From: Prunella strophiata
Taxonomy: Eukaryota; Chordata; Aves; Passeriformes; Prunellidae
Assembly: GCA_036583965.1 (NCBI GenBank)
Contig: JAZBQD010000001.1
Span: 22,739,569-22,803,568 of the forward strand
Length of the DNA stretch: 64,000 bases
Direction of reading: 5' to 3'
Position numbers and translations under genes: made by a program. The notes under the pieces are model-generated. The model saw nothing but the letters and a program-made list of their open reading frames with translations, ran no database searches and was not told the DNA's origin. Shown one piece after another: positions 11,682-26,600 of the stretch (the stretch's first letter is position 1; every line of letters begins with the position of its first letter).

Positions 11682-14600
11682 CTGAGGGGAAAAATAAAAT
11701 TATAACAAAGAGTTGAGTCACACCAAGCAGAAATATGATTCACCTGCCCACTAATCCTATTTAGCAAATGTCTTTCAATGTGCTTTGGACACCCCAGTTT
11801 CACTAAGAGAATCTACCTATGACTGAATAAGATAAAGTTTTAACAGAATTGGGCAAGAAGAATTCCATTTCCTGGAATGACCCAAAAGCTTTTAGGAGAT
11901 TCCACAGTGATTTATCCTGAAGTATCTTTAAATTTTGTGATGCATGCACATATAAAGTGCATTGAATACTAACTAGGATCTTCTCTTTGTACATCACAAA
12001 GAGTCAGACCAGTGTGTCTATGGGAACTAAAAAATTCTGAATATTATTCATCTTTTAAACATGAGATGTTTAAATGTGCACAACATGCAGATGATAGTAT
12101 TGCTATCCATAACCCTTTCAAGGTAAGCAGTTCCTGAAATTGGGCTTGGTGGTGCCAGAATTAGCATTACAAGCACAGAGTCTGTTTCATCTGCTCTCCC
12201 TTGCTCCTTGCTCAGTTCATTTCATTCATGTATTTCCCCTAACCACTCCAAACTACAAAAGCTCCAAACTTAGATGTTGTTATCACATACTTCCTTCCCC
12301 ATTTAGCATTCTAGAACCCAGTTATTGCTGACAACTTCTCCAAGAGTAAAAATAAAAATAAAATTCTGCACTATGAAAAATGCCAATATACACTGAGAAA
12401 ACAAACTCAATTATCCAGGACTGTACTTGCCTCTTTACGGCCTTTAACAGTTTTCACGGATTTCATACTCTGAGTTCTTCGAAGGCCTCTCTGAGCAAAC
12501 ATTTCATCCTCTGAATGTGTCCCCTCCATCTCTTCATCTGTTTTATCATCTCCAGCATTTTTTTCCAGTGGAGTTTTGTAGCCTTTAAAAAAATTATAAA
12601 AATAAAGTAGCAGTAACTTTTTGATTTTTAAGAAAGCTGTGATTTTCATCTTTACCACACGGGATTTATCCTTTTAAATGATGTGCTCATTTCAAAACAG
12701 AAACATCAACTCTGCCACAAGTTTGGTACTTCAAATCCTGCCCCTTGGTTCCACAGGAATGAAATGCAGTGATTCTCCAGTTGTCAAAACTGAAACCACA
12801 AGTCTGCTGACATCTTCTGCTTTACACTAAACTGCAAAAACCTTAGTGGTCATCTTAAGAAGTACTTAACATTTCTGGACACAATCCAGATGAGAGGGAG
12901 GTTACACTTACATAAACCTTTAAAGGTCCCTTCCAATACAAACCATTCCATGATTCTCATTCATAGGATCCTTCTTCATACTCTCATCCTCCTGCATTTT
13001 TAATACCAAAGCTCCTTTCAGATCGGGAACACACCCAAGTACTGTTAAGGGCTGTTAACATCCTGCAAAACCAGGACCAAGGTTATTACCTAAGACTCTC
13101 ACTAGAGGGCACAAACTGCTTAAAAACACAGCCCGAAAAGCTCCTTGGGGTCCAACAGCCCCAAATCCCCATCACAGATCTATCACAAAGCTCCCAAATC
13201 TACTCTGGTTCCTTCCTCTGCCAGACTCTCCTTTTATCCCAAAATCTACAGGCTGTAACACTCAGGAACACATTTTAAACTCCAAACCTAAACTGTATTA
13301 ATGACCTGTGTCATTTCATCTTAAGCCAATGTTTTATTTAGGCTTCAGCTAATTTTTTTCCTCAATTTTTTTTCCCTAGAAATTAGAATCCCATCATCTA
13401 TTCCACAGCTACTTGATGCAGACATTCTGTCATTCTCTTCTGCCATTTTAGAGGCAACACATCTCTGCTTCCAGTACAGTTTCAACTCATCTTTTTCAAC
13501 ACAAAATATTTCAATCACATCTGTTTCTCTGTTTCAGACTAGCAGTGTTTGCAGGGACACCAATACTTCCTTACCTCTGTAACACATGATGCATCAGCAT
13601 CCCATCCACCTTTTTCACAGCATTCCCTTTTTCACTGCCAGCTCAGCACCATCCTGTGATCCATGTCCTACCACCAGGCCTTTTCAACCAATTTGCAGAG
13701 AACTCCCAGCTCAGACCACAAAAAGTAAGATCCTGCTAAGCACAGCAGAATATTGCTACACAGTGTTCCTAAATCTCTGTGTGCTTTTGATCTTTAAGTT
13801 CCTAATGCTGCAGAACAGTCAAAGAAAACATGAGAGGTATATGCTAGATATCAGACCAGGAGCAGAAACAATTCAATTCAACTAGCTGTAAGAAATCTTT
13901 TTGACATTCGAGATTGAATCTCACAATCAGTGATTATTTATAAACTGAAGCATTTTTTTTTAAAATTCAATTTAGAGCATTTTCAAAGCTATTTCAGATA
14001 GATAAGTAATGCTCTCTTACTGAGGAGCAGACCCTGTACAACAGCTGCAGTGACATCATCTCTAGTGCAGCTCTCCATGAATTCTTGGCTTTCTCTCCAG
14101 CCAGAAGCTCCAGTTCACACTGCCCTGCACAGGATACCTTCTGGAAACAATGTGCAATTCAGCTTGGGTCCCTTCAGCTGGCCATCTATTCCTTAGAAAC
14201 ATCATGGGCTATTCATGAAGAGACTATTAATGGAATTCCTTGGACCCCACAAACACTACTCCTCCTCAAAACAGAGGGATAAGAAGGAATGACAGGCTTA
14301 GGTGAAAATAAATAGCTCAGATCTACTTCTTTTGTGGAAAAACATCAGCTCCTTTACATCACAGCATTGCCATTTAAAAAGGTGTAGTTACCAGACTTCC
14401 AGCAAAACCTTCCTTCAAGCATCACAAGCAATGAAATAATAGTATTTCTGAACAAAACCATATATTGGTGACCACACACCATCTTCTAAGGGCTGACTGG
14501 CATCAGTCCATTATGAAAACTTGATGCCTTTATTATTCCTATCACCATATACAATTTTACATTTTGATCTATTACTACAAACCTGGTGAATTAATTTCTA

Positions 14601-17600
14601 TGAATTTTTCTATTTACCAAGCTTCCATATGTTTTCATGTTTAACTTCTTGTACATTTGTCACAGAAACACCACTTAATCACAATGTTTGACTTCCAATT
14701 AAGTTTTACTTTGGTCATAAATTCTTGTTGCCAGTTGGCAAGGACAGGAGTAATGAATACAGTATGATTACACTGAGAGTGGCTGTGAGAAGAAAGTAAT
14801 TCAGGAAGGATTTCTTAACTATCATAATTTACTTTGTTTGAGTGTAGTCTGTTTAAGTGTAGTGGAATTATTTGAGGCCTTTTCCATTTAGAAACAGGGT
14901 AAATGTATTTCTGCTCTTCCACTTTTGCTTTGGGTGAATTGTTCTTTTAGGTAGGGGGAAAAAAACCCATACATACCTGAAGATTCACTTGTAGAGGCTC
15001 TGGTTTTCTTTTTAGCTTCTGGCAATGTCTGATAAGGCCTCTGTCCAACAGGCTCATCTCCTTGTATAGTAGTCAAATCGTGCATACTGAAACTTCTCAG
15101 TTTCTCAGTTATTGCACCTTGGCTCTGAAATACAACAACAGTATCTTTGGAAACCAGGCAGAGGTTTAACTTTGCTGCTCAGCTTGGGTTAAGATGTTTA
15201 AGCCCATGCTTCCTTGCTGCACAACAAAACCCATTCAACATACACATGCAGTTGCTTTACAATTGATTTAGGTATTGTTTTTACCCACACTTAACTGCAC
15301 TGCACTCATCTGCTCCCAGATGACAAAGTTACACAAACTGGCAGCTTAATTACAAATGCTGCATTTCACTCCTTTAATCTGAGCAAATAAAGACTGAGGG
15401 TAAGTGTTTAAAAGAAACTCACATCAGAAATGTTCAAACATGGCAGTTCAAGGTGGCATGACAGTAACACTTCCACTTGAAAGAGTATGGTTGAAAGTAG
15501 TTTTCTGCTACTTTATATTTTATCCTCCACAAATTTGAATAAGGTTAAGGAGAAAAGTGTTAAAAATACACTCTATGACATTAACTCAACTGAGAAACTG
15601 GCAGCACTATAAAAGCAGATCCAGCAGTTGACAGAAACTTGAAACCACAAACCAAAGAGGTTCTGCCTGGACTCCAGGCTACCAGGTCCTCTTACTAATA
15701 CAGCTTTACTGACATAATACCAACCCAAAATCTAATGCTACACAGGAGAATAGTTAATCACATATGAACATTAAGTATTCCTTCTCCAATTGTCTTCATT
15801 TTTTTTCCATATGGAACATATGGAAATTTCCCTGTTGGAAAGAAAGGTCATCCAGCAGCTCTTTCATCTTACATCAGATGATGCTATTATTAAAGCATTA
15901 AAGATTAATTTATTGCATAAGCAACTAAAAGAATAAGACCATGAGAACAAGTACTCAAAGTCATGTTAAAATAATATTTAATTCTTCCATCTCTGGCATA
16001 AGGCAAAAAATAACCATTTCAGGGAAAGGCTGACAAGCCCATGCATAAATTCCACTTCAAGCAAGTGTTAAAGACTGTTTCGTTCTTACAAATGAAGCTT
16101 TTAAGTAAAATTCTTCATTTGACCAGCATGTTAGCTAGCAGGAGCAGAAACCTTGGTACAATTCCATACAACATCCTCTGCAACAGCACCAGCAAATGAC
16201 AACTGTTTGCAATTGGTAGACCAGCACACTGAATTATTCCATGTTAAAAATAGCCATGTAAAGTGAAGAGACAGTTGAATTAAAGCTTCCTTAAGTTTGT
16301 GTGGGTACCAAAGGACAGGGGGGAAAAAGTGGCTGAAACCTAATATTAATTTCCTAATGACTAGTTATTAGTACAGCATATAAAATTAAGACAGTGGACA
16401 GTGTGCTACTAGAGCATGACAAACCTATTATAATTCTTACCCCACCATTCACACATTGTCACCAAACAACAAAGAAAAGGTTTCTTGTGAGAGAAGTAGA
16501 AGCCTTAACTTTTCTATCTCTTCCTACATACTTGTAGGATGACTCAGTTCTCAAAAACTTAAGTACAGCTTGCCTTTGAGTTAAAATGCACTATGAACGC
16601 TGCCCAGTGGCTGTATTAGAGACTGTAGAAATCCTGAAGTCAGATTTATTCCCCAAAATGGCTTATTTGAGGCAGGTCTCCTAAAGTTTCTCCTAAGGCA
16701 GGAAAAATCCTGCCCTTCCACTACTCCACTGGAAAGCATTTCAAGTCAACTACATCAGGAACCAGCTATGCCTGAGAACTTGATCAGCTGCTAGGACATG
16801 GAGAACAGAACTGGAGAAAGAACTGCTTCTTTTGACAAGTAACAGCTTACAATATATATATTACTCTCCTTTAACATAAAGACTGTTCATCAGTCTGTGT
16901 CCAATGCTTAAAGAGGTTGAGCAGGACTGAAGTCTCAGTCACTGAACACTGGTGAGTATGTAAAATGGACCTAATTGGTTCTCAGCAGAATCCATACAAA
17001 TTCAGCACAATTCCACTCACCAACTATGAACAGTCTACTTAAAATATGACAGAAGTTGGTTTTGGCCAGCAGCAGAAGTATAGAAAGACACATTTGTTTA
17101 ACAGTTGCCCAGCAAGTTCATTCATCATGTGATATACTAGAAAAAGACATTTGGAAATTGTATAGAATAATGCAATTAAGATTACAACAACGAACATACT
17201 AAGAATTCACATTACAAGCCTATATTTCTTATTCCACTGTAGACAGAGGACTAGATCCAAGCTAGGAACATTCAGCCCTATTTTCCAGTGCAGCTTTTGG
17301 ATACAGAATTTTGTTTTTCAAAGGGTAAAAAAAGTCAAGTATGTGCCATAAAATAACATTGTGCCCTTAACCAAACTGCACGGTTGAGCTGGAGCTCCTG
17401 TGGAGCACTGCCTCATTCAGGGAGGACGTAAGGGATTTATACAATGGGCCCTTCATTCCAAAACTACTTGCCAAGATGGAAAGTTTTACTCAAGTTACAC
17501 ACAGAAAACATTGAGAAGTTTGAAAGGATATATACACAAATAAAGATGCAGCACACATGCCCCAGAGTCACAGTAGGAATGGGAGTTGCACAACCACTGC

Positions 17601-20600
17601 TGTGCTGGGCAGTCCCCAGCACACTTTATCCTAATCCTATGCAGCTACTCCCTACAGGGCCCCCAGTCCCTATCCCACCCCTGGGAACACCCAGTCCAGC
17701 CAAATCAAGATTGATTTCTACTTTAACTCCACTGCATAGACTGAAGGACAAATTTCAAGGTGTTCTGTGGGAGTGTGCATATCACTGTGCTCACACTGCA
17801 TTTAAGACTTCAGAAGATTCTTCCATCCCCAAGCCCAAAAGCAGCAGTTAATTGCTTTTTGCTGAAACAAAGCATTCTGTGTAGATCTGGATTACTATCA
17901 GCTCAGGATGAAAGTCTGGCTGAAAAATATTAAATTCCTTCCTACTGCAGGAAATGTGAGATTAAATACCCTTTACAGCAGGAAATGTGAGAGCAACATT
18001 CACATTTAGAATAATAATGCTTTAAGAGCTTTAGTATTTTGTTTGAAAGGTCAGAGTTGCAGCTTGAAAGCAACATGTTTGCCCTAAAAGCAGAGTAATT
18101 CAGTTGTAGGTGGAGCTGAAGAGGATCTCCTGCATCCAATCCCATTTCATGGATGTAGCAGCAGCCATCACCTCTCCCCACATGCACACACCCCAAGATG
18201 CTGCTCAGAAGATGGCAGAGCAGTTACCACTGGTGGCCCATTACATCAACAGTTCCTGCCAGTAAGGAAGGAATACATCAGCCCAGAGGCTGGTAACTAA
18301 ATTACAGCACAAAAGATTGAGACACATACATTTACAATTACAATGCCAGGGGAAAAGAAAATAAATCACATCACTTCAGCACTAAAATTTCTATGTAGGC
18401 AAACACTGAAGAGAGATGAACTGTGAAGTCTGCGTGTTGTCTCAAACAAAATGCAAGTCTTAAAGAATGATTTTCCTTCATTATTCAATAGCATTTCCTA
18501 AAATATACTAAACATCTTTTGGAGTCCACATTCATTAGCAGTGACCAATGTGAAACACCAATTAAAGTTGTATTATGTTTCTAAATCAATTCTTTAAAAT
18601 AAATACAGCCCATTTAAGGGTCTCCTTTCAAGACCACTCAGCCTCTAGTAAGCTATTAGTATGCAGTCTCATCAGCTGACCCTCATATACGAAATGCCAT
18701 TTTCTAGTCTGTTATTGAGCGTGTACTTTTATAGTCTGTATGCTATACCCAGGGAAGTTGCTGTAAACAAACACCACATTGTCTGCCTCAGGGACTCTGT
18801 GCTGTTCAAATGGGACTTGCACCCCTCAGTGGCCAGGATCACTGACTGAAGCTGCCTGCCTTCCTTGGACCAGCTCCCAAAGGACTGTGCAGCATGCAGC
18901 ACCCACATTCCCAGCTGTTCTCTCCCTGATCCGACCCAAGCTGACAGGGAACGACTTCTGCTCCCTCTCAGCCTGGACAGGGCCTGCTGTCCTGTGAATG
19001 ACCTCTGCAGCATGCCAGGCAGCCCAGCAGGGAGCAGGATGAAAGCAGGACTGCTCCCCTGAGTGATACTGGCTGTGTGCCACAGCTGGCTGCAACATAC
19101 CTCCTTCCTCTGCCATGCCCTGAGTGGGGATAAGGGGAAGGGTGAGCAAGGCCAGGAGAACAATACTCAATCAGCAAAAAGGCAGCAGATTCAGGATGAC
19201 CAGAAGGCATTCAGAAAACACAGCCCTCAAAACCTATTATCACCACCACCACCACCACTTGACAAATTAACACTATTTGCATGACCTCATAAAGAAGGAC
19301 AGAGTATTTCACAGCTTAAGTAGCAGTCCCCCTGCTCATAGTGATAAAGACACCAGTAGCTCAAGAAATCTGAATTCATGGATTGGCAGAAATTGAAACA
19401 TAGAGGTAACCATCATCTCAGAAGATCTGAAATGCAGATGCATCCAAGTATGAGATATATCATTGGAACTTAAGTGTTGTGGATATAATTTCCCCAAATC
19501 CATAAACTACTGAGCTATTGAGGCACCTTCTTTCTGATTGTTTTACTAATAAAAGTTTCCTTCAGTATAAAAAAAATTCATCACAGACTATCTTTCATCT
19601 CTCTAAGTCTCCCAACATCAGGATTATGCAAAGATTTGTTTTCTGACATGCCAATTTAATACAATTTATTTTGCTAATGTATGCTATTTAGCAGGTTTTG
19701 AAACACTACATTTTATATGAACAGTGGCTAACTAGAAACAGCTAAAAATATCAGTATGAGAATGTAAGCTATAAGCCACTACTCCTGCCAAATACATTTA
19801 AGTTTAACTATAGGAGAGCAGGTTTAAATCTACGTCAAATTTCAGCAGACTGACCTGGCTGGCTGCTCCAACCTCCCTAACAGAGCCAACAAGCCTTTTA
19901 ATGGTAATCCCTTATTCCTTTGACAACCCTTGAAGAAAATCACTCTCTCCCACATTTGATATTCAAAATATTTCAGCAAGTTTCCAAGCCACTTTTAACA
20001 CCCTCCTAAAGTCAGCATAAGCAGTTTTCTTGGACACTTTAGTGTCTTTTGACATAGGTTTAACCTAGCACACATATTTAGCCTCTCCCCCTCTCCTAAT
20101 TTGAGATTTTCTAGGTCAGAATAAGCATGTGTGCTCTATTAAAAAGGGTAAAAAACAAAAAAATAGTGATGAAAGTGTGTCCTCTTTCCCATCCAGACTG
20201 ATCCCACTACTACAATTCCATTCCTGAAATCCTATAGCATGCCTCACCAGCTCCTGGTGAAGGGATAATCTTTTCACCTGCTGGAGGCAGCAGTCAACTC
20301 CTGAAAACCAGGGAACAAAATCAAGAACACATGCATTGTGTCCATTTGCTTGCATGGAGCAGGCACGCTCAGCATTTTGGAATGACAAACCCAAGAGGCT
20401 TAACATGCCAAAATAAAGATTTTTTTCAGTGAGTCTCCTCTTTCATACTGTTTAAAAATCATGCCTATTTTAGGTCTATGGTATTGTGGTGGTTGTTTTT
20501 CCCAAGCATCTGATCTGCACTGAACTAATTCTGCACAAATATTCATGAGCATGTTTAACAAGTTTTAACAAATGGAGCAGGCATCTTGCCAGTCACAGCT

Positions 20601-23600
20601 GAATAGCAATGAAATCTAAACACAGACATTTCAGAAAAAGTTATTCATTATTTCAGATGAAAGTGGGAGGAGATACTGATGTTACTTATTTTACAATACG
20701 TCTGTTACACCCTAAAAATTAACAAGGAAATATCCAACCATGGCCAAACACGAGGAACACACACAAAGCACAAGAATCCTTACAGGTGCTTATTGTAATA
20801 AATTTGTAATACAAAGAATTTGCATTTTAGCATTCAGCAATTAAACTTTTTCTCCCAGTAGAGCACTTTGGATGTTTGTTTGTTGGGTTTGTTTGGTTTA
20901 TTTAAATAACCTATTTTCACTCTGGATACTTTTATTCCTTTGGAGGTGCACTCTATTGCATTCTAAATTATTTCATGTCTCAAGGCAATATTAAGAATTT
21001 GAATAACAAAAAAACCCCTACAGTGATCAAATTTAATCACTTTCTCAGTATTTTAGGCTCATTATGACCATATTTAAAAACAAACAGTTATAATGCTACC
21101 ACTCACAGGTATCTTTAAAAAGAGAGAAAATGAACAAACAAGATATGCATGACTACTTTTCCAAAGCTTTTTGAGGTAGCATGTGAAAATGTAGTTTTTA
21201 GGAATGTCTTTTATTTATAATGCAGGAAGTTCACATAGAAACCCAGACATTTAAACTAAATGCCAGCTGTACATACTCAACTTTGACAGCCAGGGATCCT
21301 ACACTGTTTTCTGTTATCTACTGACAGTGTTCAGGTTTTCAGCGCTGTTACTATGAGCACATTGGTTCCATTTATTCCCAGGAAGAAATTAATCCTGATT
21401 GCCTTAAACCTGTGATTTCACTTGGATATACACCTTTTTCTTTTTTTAAAATTTTTTTTTTTTTTGGTTGGTTGTTTTTTTGTTTTGGTTTAAATTACTA
21501 TTAGGTAGGATACACATTGTCCAAAGTATATTCCTTTCAGTGGTGCACAAATAGCTTAGAATCTCACATATAAACTTGTATTTTGTCTCCCTACACCCAG
21601 AGCTCTCTGAAATACAGAAGGTGATGAGTTTTTGTAGGAAGGTAATCTGGGAAAAACAACAGATTACTCCATAATTTAATGGAAAACATATGACAAAGCA
21701 AGTGTATGCTAAACACCAATAGGCAGGCTTATGCTTAGTATATTAATTTAATAATTCACTCAACAAGTTGCAAACAGGTTAATTGTGTCAAGAGAATTTT
21801 TAACCATGGTAGTAGTCTTTCATGCCTTAATTCATATGTGGCATTACCTCAGGTTGATTGGAGAAAAACAGCAGAAAAGCCAAAAATCCTTTAAAAAGTT
21901 TGTTTATCAACAAGAAAGCACAACAGAGACAGAAAAGAAACAATGGTCATCTTTATTAAAAACCTGCATAGAAAACTGAATGGTACCTTTTGAATTAGAG
22001 TAAACTGATCTGATCATCCAAGAAATAACTACAAGCTATCTTAAACAAACAAACCAACAGTGTGAGGAGGAGAGGGCTGCAAGCCTTTGAATGTGTCTCA
22101 GGTTTTCATTTCACTTGCAGAATTTATCTTTTTTATATAAGAGTAAATCCTCAGTACAATTACACTGTTCTATATCAAACTCAGAAGCAATTAATGCAAG
22201 GACAAACTTACCTTTACAGCTGCTGTCACTGCAGCAGTTGCTGCCAAATTCAACCCTTGCCTTCCAAAATTCACCATGGTCTCATAGCCTCTTTCTTTGG
22301 CTTGGACAATGTACTCATCAATCTCCTAAAAGAAAAACATTGTAAATTTTAGAAGGCTGTTCATAAGAGAGTGAAATTACTCTACAGTATTGTTATTCCA
22401 TCAGTAAAGGAAGACAGAAGAAATATTTAAGAAAACATTTAATGGGATGTATCTCTGTATTCAGATGTTTTGTTCCTGACAATTCTCTCATTAAAAAAAA
22501 AAAAAATTCTATGTGGTCAAACAAGAAGATAAAGTAGATCACTTTTGTACAGCTCAGAAACATTGCAACAAGTTCCTTACAGAAGTAAGCTTAACTTGCT
22601 AGACGGAAGCTTTTCAAGAAATAAAATCATCTAACATGAAGAAGTCAACGAGCTCCCTAGAAAGGCAGAGACGATTTACAAAGAACTTCCAAAGCCACAG
22701 CTTTGAAACAGTTAAACACCAAGGACAATACAGTCATGGCATTTATCTCCAGCTCTGGAAAATGCCTGGAGTTGAAGATAAAAGTCTGCAAGGTACTTGC
22801 CAACAGTTTGCAGACTACAGGGAAGTATCCCTTCACCTTACAAAGTTGCAAATTGTTTCTAGCACAACCTTCAGAAGGTCAAGATGACCTTACTGTTCCT
22901 ATCAGTGGCAATCTTGTCATCTACTTGCTTTGCCCAATAAAGGCCAAGCCCAGACTTATGAGCTGACCTTTAGGAATGCTATTTTCTGTAGTGTGAGGTT
23001 TCTCAGTGCTTGTCTTCACACCTTTGCTAATTGCTCTTTCCACACATCCAAACAGAATGCTGAAAAAGAGCTAAGCAGAGCTGTGTCCCTTGTCATACTT
23101 TGACTAAAGCTAACCATCCTCGAGCTATTTTTATGTTTGGCTATTTACTGTTGCAGACTGGTCTTAAAACTCAATAACAAGTCTCTCCTCTTGTCAATTT
23201 GCAAACCAAAAAAAGTCATCGATGTCAATCATCCTGAGAAGTGTTATTACTAGTTTATGCTAGAAAAAAAATGTTAACATCAACAGCTTTTAGTAAAGCT
23301 GTGTTCATACTTGTGTGCAGAGAGTACTGTACACTGCTTGCAGCAGAAAGTCAAGCTGCATCACTTCCACTCAGCTGGGCTCCTCAGAGTGCACCAAGCA
23401 GAGCAGGGAACACCAAGCTCTCATGGCAATGGGAAGCAGGGCCTTGTCTGCTCAGGCAAGTTAAACAGAAGCACAGACATGGGCAGTCATGTGCACTTGC
23501 CTCTGCTAGTCCAAATTCATGCTGCCAGGCAAGACAGTAACAAGCTGCTCTGCTTTTATAGTGTATCTAGCAGCAGCTTTTATTTCAGCATATGGTGTTT

Positions 23601-26600
23601 CCATATTAGGCATTAAAAATCTGAGAAGTAATTTCTTACCCTTTCTTTAGAAGAAAGCAGTGGGTGGAGGAATTTTCTGTAGATTAAACTTGCCCCTCTC
23701 GTATATGGGGAAAGGAGCCAGATAACAAAAGCTATCTTCAGTTCATAGTACAGTGGAAACCTACAGACAAGTTAAAGGTTGCACAAAATCAACAAATGCA
23801 GTAAGAAAATGCACAGTAATTAATCACTATGAAGAGATCTTTTAACAAACCACAATTATATTAGCATAGAAGATTCTTCAAATACAAGAAGCTACACTAG
23901 ACAAAAATTGAGTTATGGATTTATGGACTTACTGTCATTTAAGAAATGACAACAGTGAATATACTTGCTTTTCATTATACATTCCTGCACAGAGAAACTC
24001 TAGGCCGTCCTTTTAAGGGTTCCATTCCCCTATGCAGTTTCTACAGTGAAGCTGGAAATGTTATAGTCCCTAATTTAAGTGACAGTGTATAGCAAACGGA
24101 TGCAGTTCATCTATGCACCAAGATCTTTTCCTGTAAAAAGGGCTATTCAACAAGCACAACTTCTTTATACAATATAAATCAGTACAAATAAAAACAACAT
24201 CAGAAACAAATATGGTTTCCTCTAGAGTTCATAAAAAGCAGGGTCTTACCAAGAGACTGTTAGGTCAGTTATTGTTTCAGTCACTGTATAAAGAGCAAAC
24301 ACAATCCAGTACATCATCCAGCGAACCTGCAAATTAAAACACCATCTCCACTCAGAGCTTGGATTTCACCTTTACACACAATATACTACACACTGTACAG
24401 TTTGTTCACAGTTGTCAAAGCAAGACATTCAACAGCAGTTTGTTTCATAACAGTTAAGAGACTCACTCATTTTTCTTGAGCATTTGTTCAAATTTGGTTG
24501 CCTAAGCTGATTACATCTTTCAGAATAAATACTACAGAAATAGTTCCCATACATTTGTCTTCCCTAAGCTATCAGATGACAAATGCAAAGTATTTCCAAA
24601 ATGGGTCACTGCAAACCACCACTGGTTATTTGTATAAACTGAACATCCACATGTTCTTTAAATTCCTGGAAAAAAAAAACCTGCAACAACACAAAACCAT
24701 TTAAAAACAAACAAAAACCCAAAAAACCAAACCAACAAAGAAGAAAACAAAACCACCACAATTGTTAGAGACTAGTTTGAGCCCTAAATTCATGGTACTC
24801 TCTTTCAAAGGGAGGATATATATATATATATACACACCTTCCCACAGAGGATGTGGCTCAGATTTAATCTTCACTTTTAAAACAATCTTTTTTGAAGTGG
24901 ATTTAAATAACTACTCAAAACCTAATGATACACTGCTGCATATTTCATGGATGTGCACTATAGTTTAAAACCACTTCCTCTGTCAGAACCTGAGACCCAT
25001 TTATCTTAAATGCTTTTCTGTGTTTCAGTTTGAAAAGAAACTCAGTCATGTGATAACATTCTTCACTTCAATCTCTCAGAGGATTTAGATATTTTAGGCT
25101 TGAATAAACGAAGACAAATGTACACAACAGCTGAAGTCATTGCTGACAGGCCATGTGACATTTAGACTGGTGACCCTTCCATGAACCTGAGTCAACACCT
25201 GAATGAAAACAAAATTAAATCCAACCTTACCCCATTAACTTAAGCATAATGCAATGCAATTTTTAAGATGCCATACAAGACTCTATTTTTCCCCAAAATT
25301 ATTTATCCAGGCTGTTCTTTCTTTAATCAACACCTATTTACCCAATCAAGAACAAGAGTGGAACTGGAATTTCTCCTGGGCTAGGAGACAGTAAAAAAAG
25401 CCCTGCAGAAGGGCACATGAGATCTGCCAGGAGTCCTGCTGAGGACTGGGCAAAGATTCTATAAAACACAAATAATATTCTAGTACAACTAATGCAGGAG
25501 GTACCACAAGTATCCTTGACAAATGAACCTGAGTGACTTAGACTGGCTTTCATACCAGAAAAAAAAAGAAAAAAAGGACATTAAAAATTGAAGATCAGAT
25601 TTCACACTACCCAGAACACTATCATCTACTTCAAGTAACAGAAGCTTTGATTGAGTTTTATTTTTCATGTTAAAAGAGTGATTACACATTTGTTTCATTG
25701 AGGGGATTTTTTTCCCAATATCCAAGTGTTAAGCTCATCTTTGTTGGCTCTGTCTGAAGCACATTCTTTCACGTCAAGATTGTGAAGCCAGGATTTGAAA
25801 AGGCTGGTCTGTTCAGACTTATAAACTACATTTCAAATGCTTATTTCAAGTACTTTGGTGCAATACAGTGAAAAAACATCTCAAATATCTTAGTAAACTC
25901 CATTAAACCAGGGTAATTACAAGAACAAATAAATCTCCTCAAAGGCACAGATTCTCATTTTTAGCATTGAAGTCCATAAGTCTTTAATTACCATAATCAG
26001 CACAACACTTTTTCCCCCAGAAATAATCTTTGACCAATTTGCTGCATCATGACCTACACAACAAGTCAAGATGTCTATTCTTTTTGTTTTGTTGGTTTTT
26101 AGTGGTGGAAGTAGTGGCTGAGTAAAATATTTTACTATTACAAACCTCTTATCAATTCAGCAACAATCACAGATGGCTCCTGAGCCACACAAAACCCTGG
26201 AAAGGAAGTTGTGCTTGGGCCATAATGTGAGTGGCAGCAGACCTGTGCCATTTGGAAAGCTGCATTTAAATCTAAACCCTTTTCTGTGAAAGAAAATGAC
26301 CCAGCTGGGAAAATGACAGCCATGGATCATCCCTAAGACCTATCTGGACAGTGAACCCAGCCAGCAATGCAGTGACAATTCACTGATGAATCACTGTCAT
26401 GCCCTGCTAATGAAAAAGTCACTGAGAGGGTCCTATTCATCTTGGTCCCATGAGTATTTTGTATGTGACTGCAAGTTCTGGGACTGTTCAAAGACCACAG
26501 GTTCACACTAAAAAAGCTGAAAAAAATATAATTCCAGGCCCTACTAGCAGGGGTCCTGTGTAAGTACACCCAAGAAAGATAGGTCATGGCTAACTGGACA

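Larger units (their letters stand above)
15125..22211 (-). other. REEP3: REEP3 intron 5
   Basis: This 7.1-kb intron is mostly AT-rich. It holds a relatively GC-rich patch at about 18780-19150, a (CAC)6 tract at 19241-19258 and a T/G-rich tract at 21434-21492. Open frames in the GC-rich patch lie in several overlapping frames on both strands, with no family resemblance and no flanking splice signals, so I treat them as chance. Confidence 0.8.

Noticed and set aside
17444..17851. 135-codon plus-strand open frame inside REEP3 intron 5
   Set aside because: No domain, no flanking splice or promoter signals, and antisense to the host gene. Likely chance.
18729..19210. Cluster of overlapping open frames in a GC-richer patch of intron 5, considered as an exon or retroelement
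   Set aside because: Frames are open on both strands at once with no coherent homology. No CR1 or LTR landmarks were recognised.
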